From CAIVAT01 sp964455285 (GTDB taxonomy: Bacteria; Bacteroidota; Bacteroidia; Bacteroidales; FEN-979), in the NCBI GenBank assembly GCA_964455285.1, contig CAYVVG010000047.1, positions 1-31,222 on the forward strand: a stretch of DNA of 31,222 bases, written 5' to 3'. Under the pieces are notes generated by a model. That model worked only from the letters and a program-made list of their open reading frames with translations. It made no database searches and had not been told where the DNA came from. Positions 23,906 through 31,222 of the stretch are shown here, piece by piece (position 1 is the first letter of the stretch; each line of letters opens with the position of its first letter). Both the position numbers and the translations under genes were made by a program.

Positions 23906-26900
23906 TTATTGACGGACGATGCGGGTGGCGACGGAATGTTCCCCGGTTTGGGCTTTCAGGATATAGTACCCCGCCGGCAGGCCGGCAAGCGACAGGGTCT
24001 GTTTCTCTCCCGACAGAAAAACCCGGGTTGTCATCCGGGAGCCCGACACGTCGAAGAGTTCCGCAAGGAAGGGTGTTTGCGGTTCTGTTCCTGAGAGTTC
24101 GACGGTGACTACGCCCGGGGTGGGATTCGGATAGACTTTCAGGACCGGGATGACGTCGTTCGTCGCCCCGACCCGGGTGTCGTCGGAAATGACAGGGGCA
24201 GGTCCTGGGGCAGGGCAGAATTCACCGGTGGTGGTAATGCGGGCGTTGAGCTGTCCGCCGGGAAGGACCCGGGTCCCCGGCAGGCACCGGATCCGGAGCC
24301 CGGCGATCAGGGCTACCGCAGCGTTGGGTTCAACGGTAAAGCTGGAGCTGTCGCCCGCCACCACGATGGTCTGCAAGGCATCGTAACAGGTACTCCCGCT
24401 CACCATTCCGTTGGTGAGAGCAATATTTTCGGTAACGGCGACGACGGTCATGAAAACGGGTATTGAAAGGGCCGGGTTATTGACGGCGCATGCGGCATTG
24501 GAGGTGAGAAGGCAGGTGATCTCGTCGTCATCATTCGGAACGTGGGTGAAGGAATTGCTGGTGGCTCCGGCCACATTTATCCCGTCCACCCTCCACTGGA
24601 ATACAGGGGAAGGGCCTCCGTTTAAGGCCGTTGCGAGATGAGTGACCGAGATTCCCTGGGAAACCGGGTTCTGTGAGGTGGATACCGAAACGCTGACGGA
24701 CAACGGGGTCGGGCAATTACTGGCCACCCGGATGTCGTCGATACAGATGCCGAAACCAAATTTTGCATTTCCTTCAAATGCGATCGAATAGGTGGAACCC
24801 GGAGAAGGAAGAGAGATCGTTTCCTGGGTCCATGTGGCCACGCTGGTGGCGAAGGTCGCCAGTACGGTCCAGGTTCCGTTTGCGGAGGTCCGGTAATAAA
24901 CCGTAAGAACATCCTGATCCGATCCCCAGGCGGCCTGGGTGTGCCAGAAGGTCAGTGCCGGGTTGAATGTGGAAGTAAGGTCCAGCGTAGGGGTGATCAG
25001 CCTGTTCTTATTGTCGGGGCAGGTCTTGTCTTTCAGGCAGGCGTTGTAGGCTCCGCTGTGAGCGGCTGAAGGGTTGGTGGCGCCGTTCCCCGCGGTAAAT
25101 ATCCAGTTCAGTCCCGAGTTGTTTACCTGTTGCTGCGACCAGCACATGGGGATCGACCCGTTGTTCTCAAATCCTTCGGTCCATGGAAAAGAACTAACGG
25201 CGCCGCAGAACGTGGTGGAAAAGGAGGAAATGCCGGTTGAATAGCTGTTGCCGGTCATCGACCAGGCCTTGTAATAATAGGTGGTGCCGGCACAAAGTCC
25301 GGTATGGGCCAGGGATGTCATGCTTCCGCTCGCGATCACGGTGCCTCCTCCCGGTAGCACGCTTCCGGGAGCGTACGTGGTGCCCGGTTCCGGCAGGCCA
25401 AAAACCGCGGTGGTGTTCCAGGCGACGATCACGGGATCGCTGGCCGGGTTAAGGGTCCACGAAAGATTGATCTGGTTCTGGCTGACCGGCACCGCCGTAA
25501 AGGATGAGGGAGAACTGGTTGAGTTGCAACTCACGAAGCAGAGCGTCACCTGTTGTACGGTGGGGTATTCGGTGATGTTGGTCACAGGCAGACCGGTCGG
25601 CATGCCGGCCCAGGAAAGGGAGGCGGGGATGGTGGCGTCGGTGAAGGAGGTTTTGCAGGATGTTCCGGGAAAGGGACACCCGGTCCCGTTGATGGTCCCG
25701 AAAGTCGCCGGTACATTGCCGGTCGCGGATGCGCATACCGGGTATAGTCCCTGGTGGGAGGTACAGTTGATGTCGTTGGTGAAGGTGTGGGCCGAAAGGT
25801 GATTTCCGTCGACATGGTAAATCAGGAGACCGTGGCCGGGAAGTCCTGCATCGAACCCGGTCATTTGCCGGTTTTCACACAGAAAGTACTCGTTGGCGGC
25901 AGCGGTGTTATACCGGATCACATCGGGGTACACCTGTGCGTTACGCAGCGTGACCTCCTGTCCCGAAGTCATGATCCCCGGGTTTGTCCATCCAAGGAAT
26001 CCTTTGGTCCAGGGATTATGATGGGCCGGTTTGGTGCCCGATACGCCGTTCCATGATCCTCCGGCCATGACGTCCCACCGGCCTGTCCCGGTAAACAAGC
26101 CGCTGACGGTATAGTCTGTGTCGTAGAAGTCGGGGATGCCAAGGTTGTGGCCGAATTCGTGGCACATGACCCCGATCGTACCGATCCCGGTGGCATTTTT
26201 CTCAGGGACGGTCGTATAGGCATTTGCCTGAACTCCGTCGAAGGATCGCTGGGCGGCAGAGTATCCGGCTGAGGCGAGATCCCAGCTGTGGGACCAGATA
26301 TCGGCGATATTACCGGTCTCTTCCTGCCCTTGACCCTGGTGAACGATGGCCACGCCATCGACCACGCCGTCGAGGTTGTTGTCGAATTCCGCGAAGTTGA
26401 CACCGGTCAGGTTGTCGGCAGCCACCATGGCGTCATAGGCGAATTCGCCCCATTTGAGATCAGGTCCGTAATAGTCGTGTGTGTTGGGCAGGGTGACCCA
26501 GACAGTCACCGTAGTGTTGATAACCAGCTTCCCGTAAGATACTTCCAGGTAATAGTCCCTGAAACTGCCTGTTCCGTTGAAGTTGGACTGGTTCATGTAG
26601 TTGTTGAAGTCGTTCTGCGTATAAGATGGGGTGGTATTGCTGAAGTTAACAAGGATGACCAGGAGTTTCCGGGTTCCGGTGCCCGGGAAGCCGCCCATGA
26701 GGGAGGCGTCGGTGGCAGTGCTTCGGGTCATTGTATTTTTCATCTCCGCAATCTGGGAATAGCTGAAGAAGAGGCCTTTACCGGTTTTGCTCAGCCATTG
26801 TTTTTCCGAGCGGGATCTGCCGGAAGGGTCGTGGGCCAGGATTCCCGAGAATGAAAGACGACCGGTTGGATCCAGCCGGGCATATTCATAGGCACCCTGT

Positions 26901-27076
26901 GCATTGCACAACAGGGTATAACCATCCGTGGTCTCTGCCCAATGGATGCATTCATCGCCTTTCAGCAACAGGGTAATCGGTGAACCATCGGGCTGCGGGT
27001 AGATGACCGGGTCGGGAATAGCCTGTACGGCGGTCGCCGTGCCATAGACCAGGGCAAGAATGACCGTCAAAACCAT
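23906..27076 (-). CDS. Secreted M6-family metalloprotease with fibronectin, Ig-like and T9SS sorting domains
   Basis: 1056 residues from the ATG at 27076, which opens a hydrophobic signal (MVLTVILALVYGTATAVQA); an in-frame ATG at 27193 would add an AT-rich 39-residue lead and cannot be excluded. The catalytic zinc site is HEFGHNLGIPD (His306, Glu307, His310, Asp316), typical of immune-inhibitor-A (M6) peptidases, with a calcium-like loop DNNLDGVVD before it. Next come a fibronectin III-like domain, a jelly-roll/MAM-like domain (FPWTEGFENNGSIPMCWSQ ... GICIDDIRVAS), and one Ig-like unit of the kind repeated in the 4337-8149 protein. The last about 80 residues (LKVYPNPTPGVVTVEL ... GLPAGYYILKAQ ... 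IVRQ) are a type A T9SS sorting domain, so the enzyme should cross the outer membrane and be anchored or released. It likely degrades external protein. Confidence 0.93.
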   Translation of the reverse strand: MVLTVILALVYGTATAVQAIPDPVIYPQPDGSPITLLLKGDECIHWAETTDGYTLLCNAQGAYEYARLDPTGRLSFSGILAHDPSGRSRSEKQWLSKTGKGLFFSYSQIAEMKNTMTRSTATDASLMGGFPGTGTRKLLVILVNFSNTTPSYTQNDFNNYMNQSNFNGTGSFRDYYLEVSYGKLVINTTVTVWVTLPNTHDYYGPDLKWGEFAYDAMVAADNLTGVNFAEFDNNLDGVVDGVAIVHQGQGQEETGNIADIWSHSWDLASAGYSAAQRSFDGVQANAYTTVPEKNATGIGTIGVMCHEFGHNLGIPDFYDTDYTVSGLFTGTGRWDVMAGGSWNGVSGTKPAHHNPWTKGFLGWTNPGIMTSGQEVTLRNAQVYPDVIRYNTAAANEYFLCENRQMTGFDAGLPGHGLLIYHVDGNHLSAHTFTNDINCTSHQGLYPVCASATGNVPATFGTINGTGCPFPGTSCKTSFTDATIPASLSWAGMPTGLPVTNITEYPTVQQVTLCFVSCNSTSSPSSFTAVPVSQNQINLSWTLNPASDPVIVAWNTTAVFGLPEPGTTYAPGSVLPGGGTVIASGSMTSLAHTGLCAGTTYYYKAWSMTGNSYSTGISSFSTTFCGAVSSFPWTEGFENNGSIPMCWSQQQVNNSGLNWIFTAGNGATNPSAAHSGAYNACLKDKTCPDNKNRLITPTLDLTSTFNPALTFWHTQAAWGSDQDVLTVYYRTSANGTWTVLATFATSVATWTQETISLPSPGSTYSIAFEGNAKFGFGICIDDIRVASNCPTPLSVSVSVSTSQNPVSQGISVTHLATALNGGPSPVFQWRVDGINVAGATSNSFTHVPNDDDEITCLLTSNAACAVNNPALSIPVFMTVVAVTENIALTNGMVSGSTCYDALQTIVVAGDSSSFTVEPNAAVALIAGLRIRCLPGTRVLPGGQLNARITTTGEFCPAPGPAPVISDDTRVGATNDVIPVLKVYPNPTPGVVTVELSGTEPQTPFLAELFDVSGSRMTTRVFLSGEKQTLSLAGLPAGYYILKAQTGEHSVATRIVRQ

Positions 27077-27208
27077 TCTGACGACAGGACCCTTACAATT
27101 TACATTGATATTTATTCTGATCGGTTGTAACACTTTGCCTGTTAACAATTTGAAATTGACCGGAAAAGTAGGCGAGATAAGATCATGCAGCAATAATGGA
27201 TTTCCATT

Positions 27209-27225
27209 TTTCCGTTATACGGAAA
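27209..27225. other. Inverted repeat upstream of the M6 protease gene
   Basis: TTTCCGT-TAT-ACGGAAA, a perfect 7-bp stem with a 3-base loop, in the intergenic region about 130 bases before the ATG at 27076. It could be an operator or a leader hairpin; no T-run follows. Confidence 0.45.
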
Positions 27226-27665
27226 TCCTGAATCAGGGATGCATGGAATCAATATAAATATCAGAAAATCAAAACAGAATGAGAAAAGTCGGGCGTTTTG
27301 TCCACACGCCGGGGATGAGAGCCGGAGGGATGATTTAGTGCCTGGCGGACGGGAAAGTGTGAGAAATTACAGCGGCAATGACCGTCGATAACGGATGAAA
27401 TTACCGGAGGAATTGATCGCCGGAACAAGTAATTACCCTATCATTAATTGAGCAAACAGAGAGGGTTGCGGGAACTGGGTGGCCGGACCCGTTTCTGTCG
27501 TCAGGAGATCTCTCCTTCCTCCGGTCATGGCGCCGGATCGATCACTCCGGATACAAAGGCTTGATTGACAGTCGGTGAACTGCCGCCGGCCTGATGGGAT
27601 CATTTTTCCGGCGGAGGATGTTTTCCCATTTAAGGGAACAACAGGAAAAAGAACATTTTGCCCCG
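27226..27665. other. Intergenic stretch with no gene seen
   Basis: About 440 bases between divergent surface-protein genes. Only very short frames occur. No tRNA, mobile element or long repeat was recognised. GC content falls and rises without pattern. It may hold decayed sequence. Confidence 0.5.
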
Positions 27666-27669
27666 CAAA

Positions 27670-27701
27670 TTTGCATCCGGGACGGTTTTTAATTATCTTT
27701 G
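27670..27701 (+). promoter_or_regulatory. Strong Bacteroidota-type promoter for the 28054/28584 surface genes
   Basis: TTTG (27670-27673), 20 bases, TATCTTTG (27694-27701): the best match in the window to the phylum's housekeeping promoter. Start of transcription is expected near 27708, giving a leader of about 350 bases to the ATG at 28054. Confidence 0.65.
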
Positions 27702-27718
27702 TCCGCTAATTCACTATT

Positions 27719-27757
27719 AAAACACCATAACATCCTTTGATGGATGCGGTGTTTTTG
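27719..27757 (+). terminator. Hairpin plus T-run just after the promoter (attenuator or short-RNA terminator)
   Basis: Outer stem AAAACACC (27719-27726) with GGTGTTTT (27748-27755), inner stem CATCC (27731-27735) with GGATG (27742-27746), loop TTTGAT, ending in a run of five T. It begins only about 12 bases after the predicted transcription start. It could terminate a leader RNA of about 50 bases, or be a conditional attenuator. Confidence 0.55.
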
Positions 27758-27875
27758 TATTAATCATAATAAAACATCACCTAACAACATGTTCTTTACA
27801 TAGGTACACGACCTCCGTACTCTGAACACATTCTCAGGTTTCCCAATTAAACTATATTCTTTGTAAAATTAAATA

Positions 27876-27892
27876 GACTGCATTCCGCAGTC
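27876..27892 (+). other. Leader hairpin 2
   Basis: GACTGC-ATTCC-GCAGTC, a perfect 6-bp stem with a 5-base loop, in the untranslated leader. Confidence 0.5.
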
Positions 27893-27990
27893 AATAGGGG
27901 AAAGCCACCTTGTGAAATTACGGAAAACCGGAATGAAAATGAACAAGAAAAAGTCTTAAATAATTGATAGACAACGTAAAAACTAAATAT

Positions 27991-28015
27991 AATGGCGTGC
28001 AGACAACACGCCATT
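27991..28015 (+). other. Leader hairpin 3
   Basis: AATGGCGTG, loop CAGACAA, CACGCCATT: a perfect 9-bp stem ending 38 bases before the ATG at 28054. No T-run follows on the plus strand. It could shape ribosome access or be a protein-binding site. Confidence 0.6.
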
Positions 28016-28053
28016 CTGTTCGTAAAAAAAACATTTTAATAACTGTATTGAAA

Positions 28054-28557
28054 ATGAAAAAGAAACTGTTTGCCTCGTTTTGGATGGTGATGATGTTCTT
28101 TGTTCTGGGAAATATAACTGTCACTGCCCAGGAATTGGTGGATATGACGGAGTATCTCTCCAGGCCACAGGGCGATCATAACGTCCCTGCCGGGAGCGGA
28201 GCCGGCCGGCTTGAAAGCCTGTTGTCCCAGCCCGGTACAGTCGCATTCTACAGAAATGCCGTGTATGTCCCTTCCGGGGATCTTTCACCCGCCTGTATCG
28301 ACACAGATGTTCCGTCACTCCCGGTGCTGTTTGACCGGAAAGACGGTTTCGGTCAAGTAGAACTGGTGAAGCTCCGGGTCACCCGGCCGGAAGACCTTCA
28401 GGTCAGGTTTGACCTATCCCGGTTTACGCAATTCAGGAATCTGAAATACCTGTTGATCCAGTGTGAAATCGCTTGCGAACGAGAGACTGTAGAACGTTGT
28501 ATCCTGGGTTCAGCTCCGGACGTCGTTCTGCTGTTCAACCTCTCCATTCCGAACTGA
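28054..28557 (+). CDS. Small secreted protein of unknown function
   Basis: 167 residues from the ATG at 28054, chosen because it opens a clean signal peptide (MKKKLFASFWMVMMFFVLGNITVTAQ); a longer frame from 27964 would put 30 unlikely residues in front and cross the third leader hairpin. The mature part starts ELVDMTEYLSRPQGD and has no family I recognise. It includes a Cys-rich stretch (QCEIACERETVERC) and a hydrophobic end (VVLLFNLSIPN). No Shine-Dalgarno site; the start is preceded by A-rich sequence, as usual in this phylum. It lies 26 bases before the giant adhesin gene, so the two are probably one transcript, and it may help export or anchor that protein (inference). Confidence 0.75.
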   Translation: MKKKLFASFWMVMMFFVLGNITVTAQELVDMTEYLSRPQGDHNVPAGSGAGRLESLLSQPGTVAFYRNAVYVPSGDLSPACIDTDVPSLPVLFDRKDGFGQVELVKLRVTRPEDLQVRFDLSRFTQFRNLKYLLIQCEIACERETVERCILGSAPDVVLLFNLSIPN

Positions 28558-28583
28558 TCCGGTCAACCTTAAAACGAACCATC

Positions 28584-31222
28584 ATGAAAAAGATATACAA
28601 TGCATCATTTCAACCTGTTGGTATGGCGGTGCTGCTCTGCCTGCTGCTGGTCGCCGGATTGGCCTTCACCGGGTACTCACAGGTCAGAAAGGCCTTTACG
28701 CCAAGGACATCCGTGTACTCCCCGCTCAGGACCATTTATAATATCCATGGCGATTATACCATGATCGGTAATACGAACATGACCCTCTCCAACTACGGAA
28801 ATACAACGAATAACAGCAATAACATCATGATCATGGTGGACAAGGACGGCATTTCCGGTACCACCAATTCATCTTCTGCCACACTGACCATACCGGTGGA
28901 GAATGGCAGTACTCCGACCTGTTCCAATATTCTTTTCGCCGGACTATACTGGACGGGCAGAACCAACAGTTCGGTAACGACCCTGACGAAGCGGACCATC
29001 AAGATGAAGGGACCCGGTCAGAGCTCCTATAACACCTTTATTGCCAATGAATCGGATCTTCAGTTCCCGGGAGATAATTATATGTATGCCGGATATGTCG
29101 AGGTTACCGACCTGGTGAAACAGTGCGGACTTGGACCTTACTGGGTGGCTGACGTGGCATGCACAACCGGTGATGGAGGTTCAACAGGATATTACGGTGG
29201 ATGGGGAATGGTCGTGGTGTACGAGAATTCGAAAATGAAACTCCGCGACATCACTCTCTTTGACGGATACGCCTTCGTAGAGGGGAATGTTGTCGCGTCT
29301 CATGAACTTCCCGTTAGCGGGTTCAATGCAGTACCGGCAGGGATTGTTGCTATGAAGCTGGGAATGATGGCCGGAGAAGGGGATGTGGGTATATCAGGCG
29401 ATTATTTTCATATCCGGAAGCTTGCCAGTGCAGACTGGCAGGCGCTGAATCATGACAGCAACAGCGTGACCAATTTCTTCAACAGTTCCATCTTTACGGG
29501 AAATAACCCGAGGAATATCTGGAAGAAGAATAATACCGGGGTGGATATCAGTATGTTCCAGATCCCTAACCCCGATAATACGGTGATCGCGAACAACCAG
29601 ACCTCCACGACCTTTAAGTATGGATCAACCCAGGATACGTATATAATTTATTGTATAGCCATGAGTGTGGATGCCTATTCTCCCGACATTGAAGGGATTG
29701 TTTCCACGTCGGCTATCAATGGGGTCCCGGTCAGCGGAACTCCGCCTTATTCGGCCCAGCCCGGGCAGGAGATTGAATATAAAGTTGAGATCAGGAATAA
29801 AGGGACAGAACCGATCAATTCGACCCGCATCGTGGTTCCGCTTCCCTTCGCATCCAGTTACGTCAGCAGCTCGAAAACGGTTTATCCCCCTGCATCATCC
29901 GCCACCAATCCATACTTCGATGCTTCACTGGGGGCGACCGGTTCCATCGTCTGGGATTTCGGGACCCTTCCGCTGCCAGCCTCCCCCTATAATGCACAGA
30001 CGTTGCTGGGAGTGCTGACGTTTAAAGTCAAAACAACCGAGGATTGCTCGATCCTGACCAATACGAACTGCATTCCTTTGTCTGTCAGTGTGACCGGTAC
30101 GATCAGCGGGACCGGAGCCATCACCAATATTGCCATCAACAACAAGCCTTTGATCCAAGGATATTCCACGGTCGGAGATTGCCAGGGTGAACCGATCGTC
30201 GACCCCATCGTTACCAACATCAATGGAACCGGAAACTGTTCAGGCCCGCCTCCCATACCCTCCTTTGTTTACTGCAATGTGGGGGCAACTATCCCTGTCA
30301 CACAGGTTGCCGGAAACTTTCCTGCCGGATCCCGGTTTTATAATGAGTATCCGCTGGTAGTGCCATATACCGAATATACCATCAGCAATCCATTCCCAGC
30401 CACCAGCGGGACCATCACCTATTACGCCATTCCCCCGGGGGCGACCTCCTGCTATTTCACTTTCACGATTTCAGTGAGTAATGTGACTTCAACACCCACC
30501 GTTTCAGGCACACCGGTGGAATATTGCCAGGGAGGAACTGCCGTTCCATTAACGGCAACTGCAACCCCCAACAGTCCACCCTACACCCTTTATTATTATA
30601 CGGAGAATACGCCCGGTGCACCTCCTCAACCCTCCATTACACCGGCAACTGACGTGCCGGGAACATTCACCTACTATGTGGCCGAAGGCATATCCAACCA
30701 ATGCATCAGCCCCAATAAGGTTCCGATCACCGTGATCGTACATCCGAAACCCACTTGTTCGATCACCGGTAGCGATGGACCCGTTTGTCCGGGTTCATCC
30801 AACACATACGTGGCTTATCCTTCAGGGATGTCATCCTATACCTGGTCTATTTCGGGGAACGGCAGTATACCTGATCCGTCAAACAGCCAATCAGTGACAG
30901 TCACTGCCGGGTCAAACTGTAATCAGCCGTTTGTTCTGACTGTAGTGATCAAAAACCAGTTTGGTTGCCAAACCACTTGCAGTAAAACAGTGAATGTCCT
31001 GGATAATCAGGCACCCCAATGGATTACCGCAGCAGGATTTTTGAACCGGACCATTTCCTGCAGCGACGCAGCCGCCCTGGCGGCGGCCCAAGCGCTGTTC
31101 CCGGTGGCCTCGGACAACTGCGACAACGACGTGACCAACATCGTGAAGGTGACCGGCGGCTTTGTGGCCGGATCAACCTGCGCCCAGGCCGGGAGTTATA
31201 CGAACACCTGGACGGTGGCCGA
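28584..31222 (+). CDS. Giant secreted adhesin-like protein, 5' part (runs off the window)
   Basis: At least 879 codons, open to the window end. Signal peptide MKKIYNASFQPVGMAVLLCLLLVAGLAFTGYSQ. Residues about 45-370 form a surface domain with NILFAGLYWTGRT, GYVEVTDLVK, GGWGMVVVYEN and LRDITLFDGYAFV, often found before DUF11 domains. A DUF11-like domain follows (IEYKVEIRNKGTEPINSTRIVVPLP, near 395-420). Then come PKD/Ig-like units with paired Cys (CSITGSDGPVCPGSSNTY), and from about residue 807 an HYR-like unit (DNQAPQWI ... ASDNCDNDVTNI ... YTNTWTVA). In related proteins the last unit is usually repeated many times and followed by a gliding/T9SS C-terminal domain, here beyond the edge. The final 160 bases are much richer in G+C than the bases before. 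Likely role: cell-surface adhesion. Confidence 0.88.
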   Translation, partial: MKKIYNASFQPVGMAVLLCLLLVAGLAFTGYSQVRKAFTPRTSVYSPLRTIYNIHGDYTMIGNTNMTLSNYGNTTNNSNNIMIMVDKDGISGTTNSSSATLTIPVENGSTPTCSNILFAGLYWTGRTNSSVTTLTKRTIKMKGPGQSSYNTFIANESDLQFPGDNYMYAGYVEVTDLVKQCGLGPYWVADVACTTGDGGSTGYYGGWGMVVVYENSKMKLRDITLFDGYAFVEGNVVASHELPVSGFNAVPAGIVAMKLGMMAGEGDVGISGDYFHIRKLASADWQALNHDSNSVTNFFNSSIFTGNNPRNIWKKNNTGVDISMFQIPNPDNTVIANNQTSTTFKYGSTQDTYIIYCIAMSVDAYSPDIEGIVSTSAINGVPVSGTPPYSAQPGQEIEYKVEIRNKGTEPINSTRIVVPLPFASSYVSSSKTVYPPASSATNPYFDASLGATGSIVWDFGTLPLPASPYNAQTLLGVLTFKVKTTEDCSILTNTNCIPLSVSVTGTISGTGAITNIAINNKPLIQGYSTVGDCQGEPIVDPIVTNINGTGNCSGPPPIPSFVYCNVGATIPVTQVAGNFPAGSRFYNEYPLVVPYTEYTISNPFPATSGTITYYAIPPGATSCYFTFTISVSNVTSTPTVSGTPVEYCQGGTAVPLTATATPNSPPYTLYYYTENTPGAPPQPSITPATDVPGTFTYYVAEGISNQCISPNKVPITVIVHPKPTCSITGSDGPVCPGSSNTYVAYPSGMSSYTWSISGNGSIPDPSNSQSVTVTAGSNCNQPFVLTVVIKNQFGCQTTCSKTVNVLDNQAPQWITAAGFLNRTISCSDAAALAAAQALFPVASDNCDNDVTNIVKVTGGFVAGSTCAQAGSYTNTWTVA

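Noticed and set aside
27226..27665. Possible small genes or tRNA in the intergenic stretch
   Set aside because: Only very short frames such as one of 19 codons at 27279; no cloverleaf or conserved tRNA arm was seen by eye.

Overview
The window looks like a chromosomal segment of an anaerobic, uncultivated-type member of the Bacteroidota (Bacteroidales or Lentimicrobium-like). Supporting signs are a type IX secretion (T9SS) C-terminal sorting domain, a FISUMP domain, PKD/Ig-like surface proteins, a 30S S16 protein with the long Ala/Glu-rich tail usual in this phylum, several close matches to the Bacteroidota promoter (TTTG, about 19-20 bases, TAnnTTTG), and no strong Shine-Dalgarno sites before genes. 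The species cannot be named from this sequence.

Layout. 1-1322 (minus): NADP-glutamate dehydrogenase, broken by a frame change near base 920. 1445-4095 (minus): a tight rpsP-rimM-peptidase C26-MORN lipoprotein cluster. 4191-4310: fifteen 8-bp GGTGACNN repeats. 4337-8149 (minus): a 1270-residue Ig-repeat/FISUMP surface protein. 8342-18815 (plus): dnaE, trxA, DUF58, valS, an SDR reductase and typA. 18736-23834 (minus): five overlapping or closely spaced genes for a heterodisulfide-reductase-like, probably membrane-bound, iron-sulfur flavoprotein complex. 23906-27076 (minus): a secreted M6 metalloprotease with a T9SS tail. 27077-28053: intergenic DNA with a strong promoter and a roughly 350-base leader holding three hairpins. 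28054-31222 (plus): a small secreted protein and the start of a giant adhesin-like protein that runs off the window.

How the parts work together. The dnaE-typA stretch and rpsP-rimM are housekeeping genes (replication, translation, redox). The hdr-like operon is the most interesting metabolic unit. It encodes HdrC, HdrB, a QmoA/HdrA-like flavoprotein, a second HdrC, and a fused cytochrome b/HdrD protein, which together could move electrons between a soluble carrier and the quinone pool. The surface-protein genes frame these blocks.

A second theme is a set of short, unrelated, low-complexity repeat 'phrases' scattered at gene boundaries. One lies inside the signal-peptide region of the C26 peptidase and one inside valS. 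No tRNA, rRNA, CRISPR array or insertion sequence was seen.
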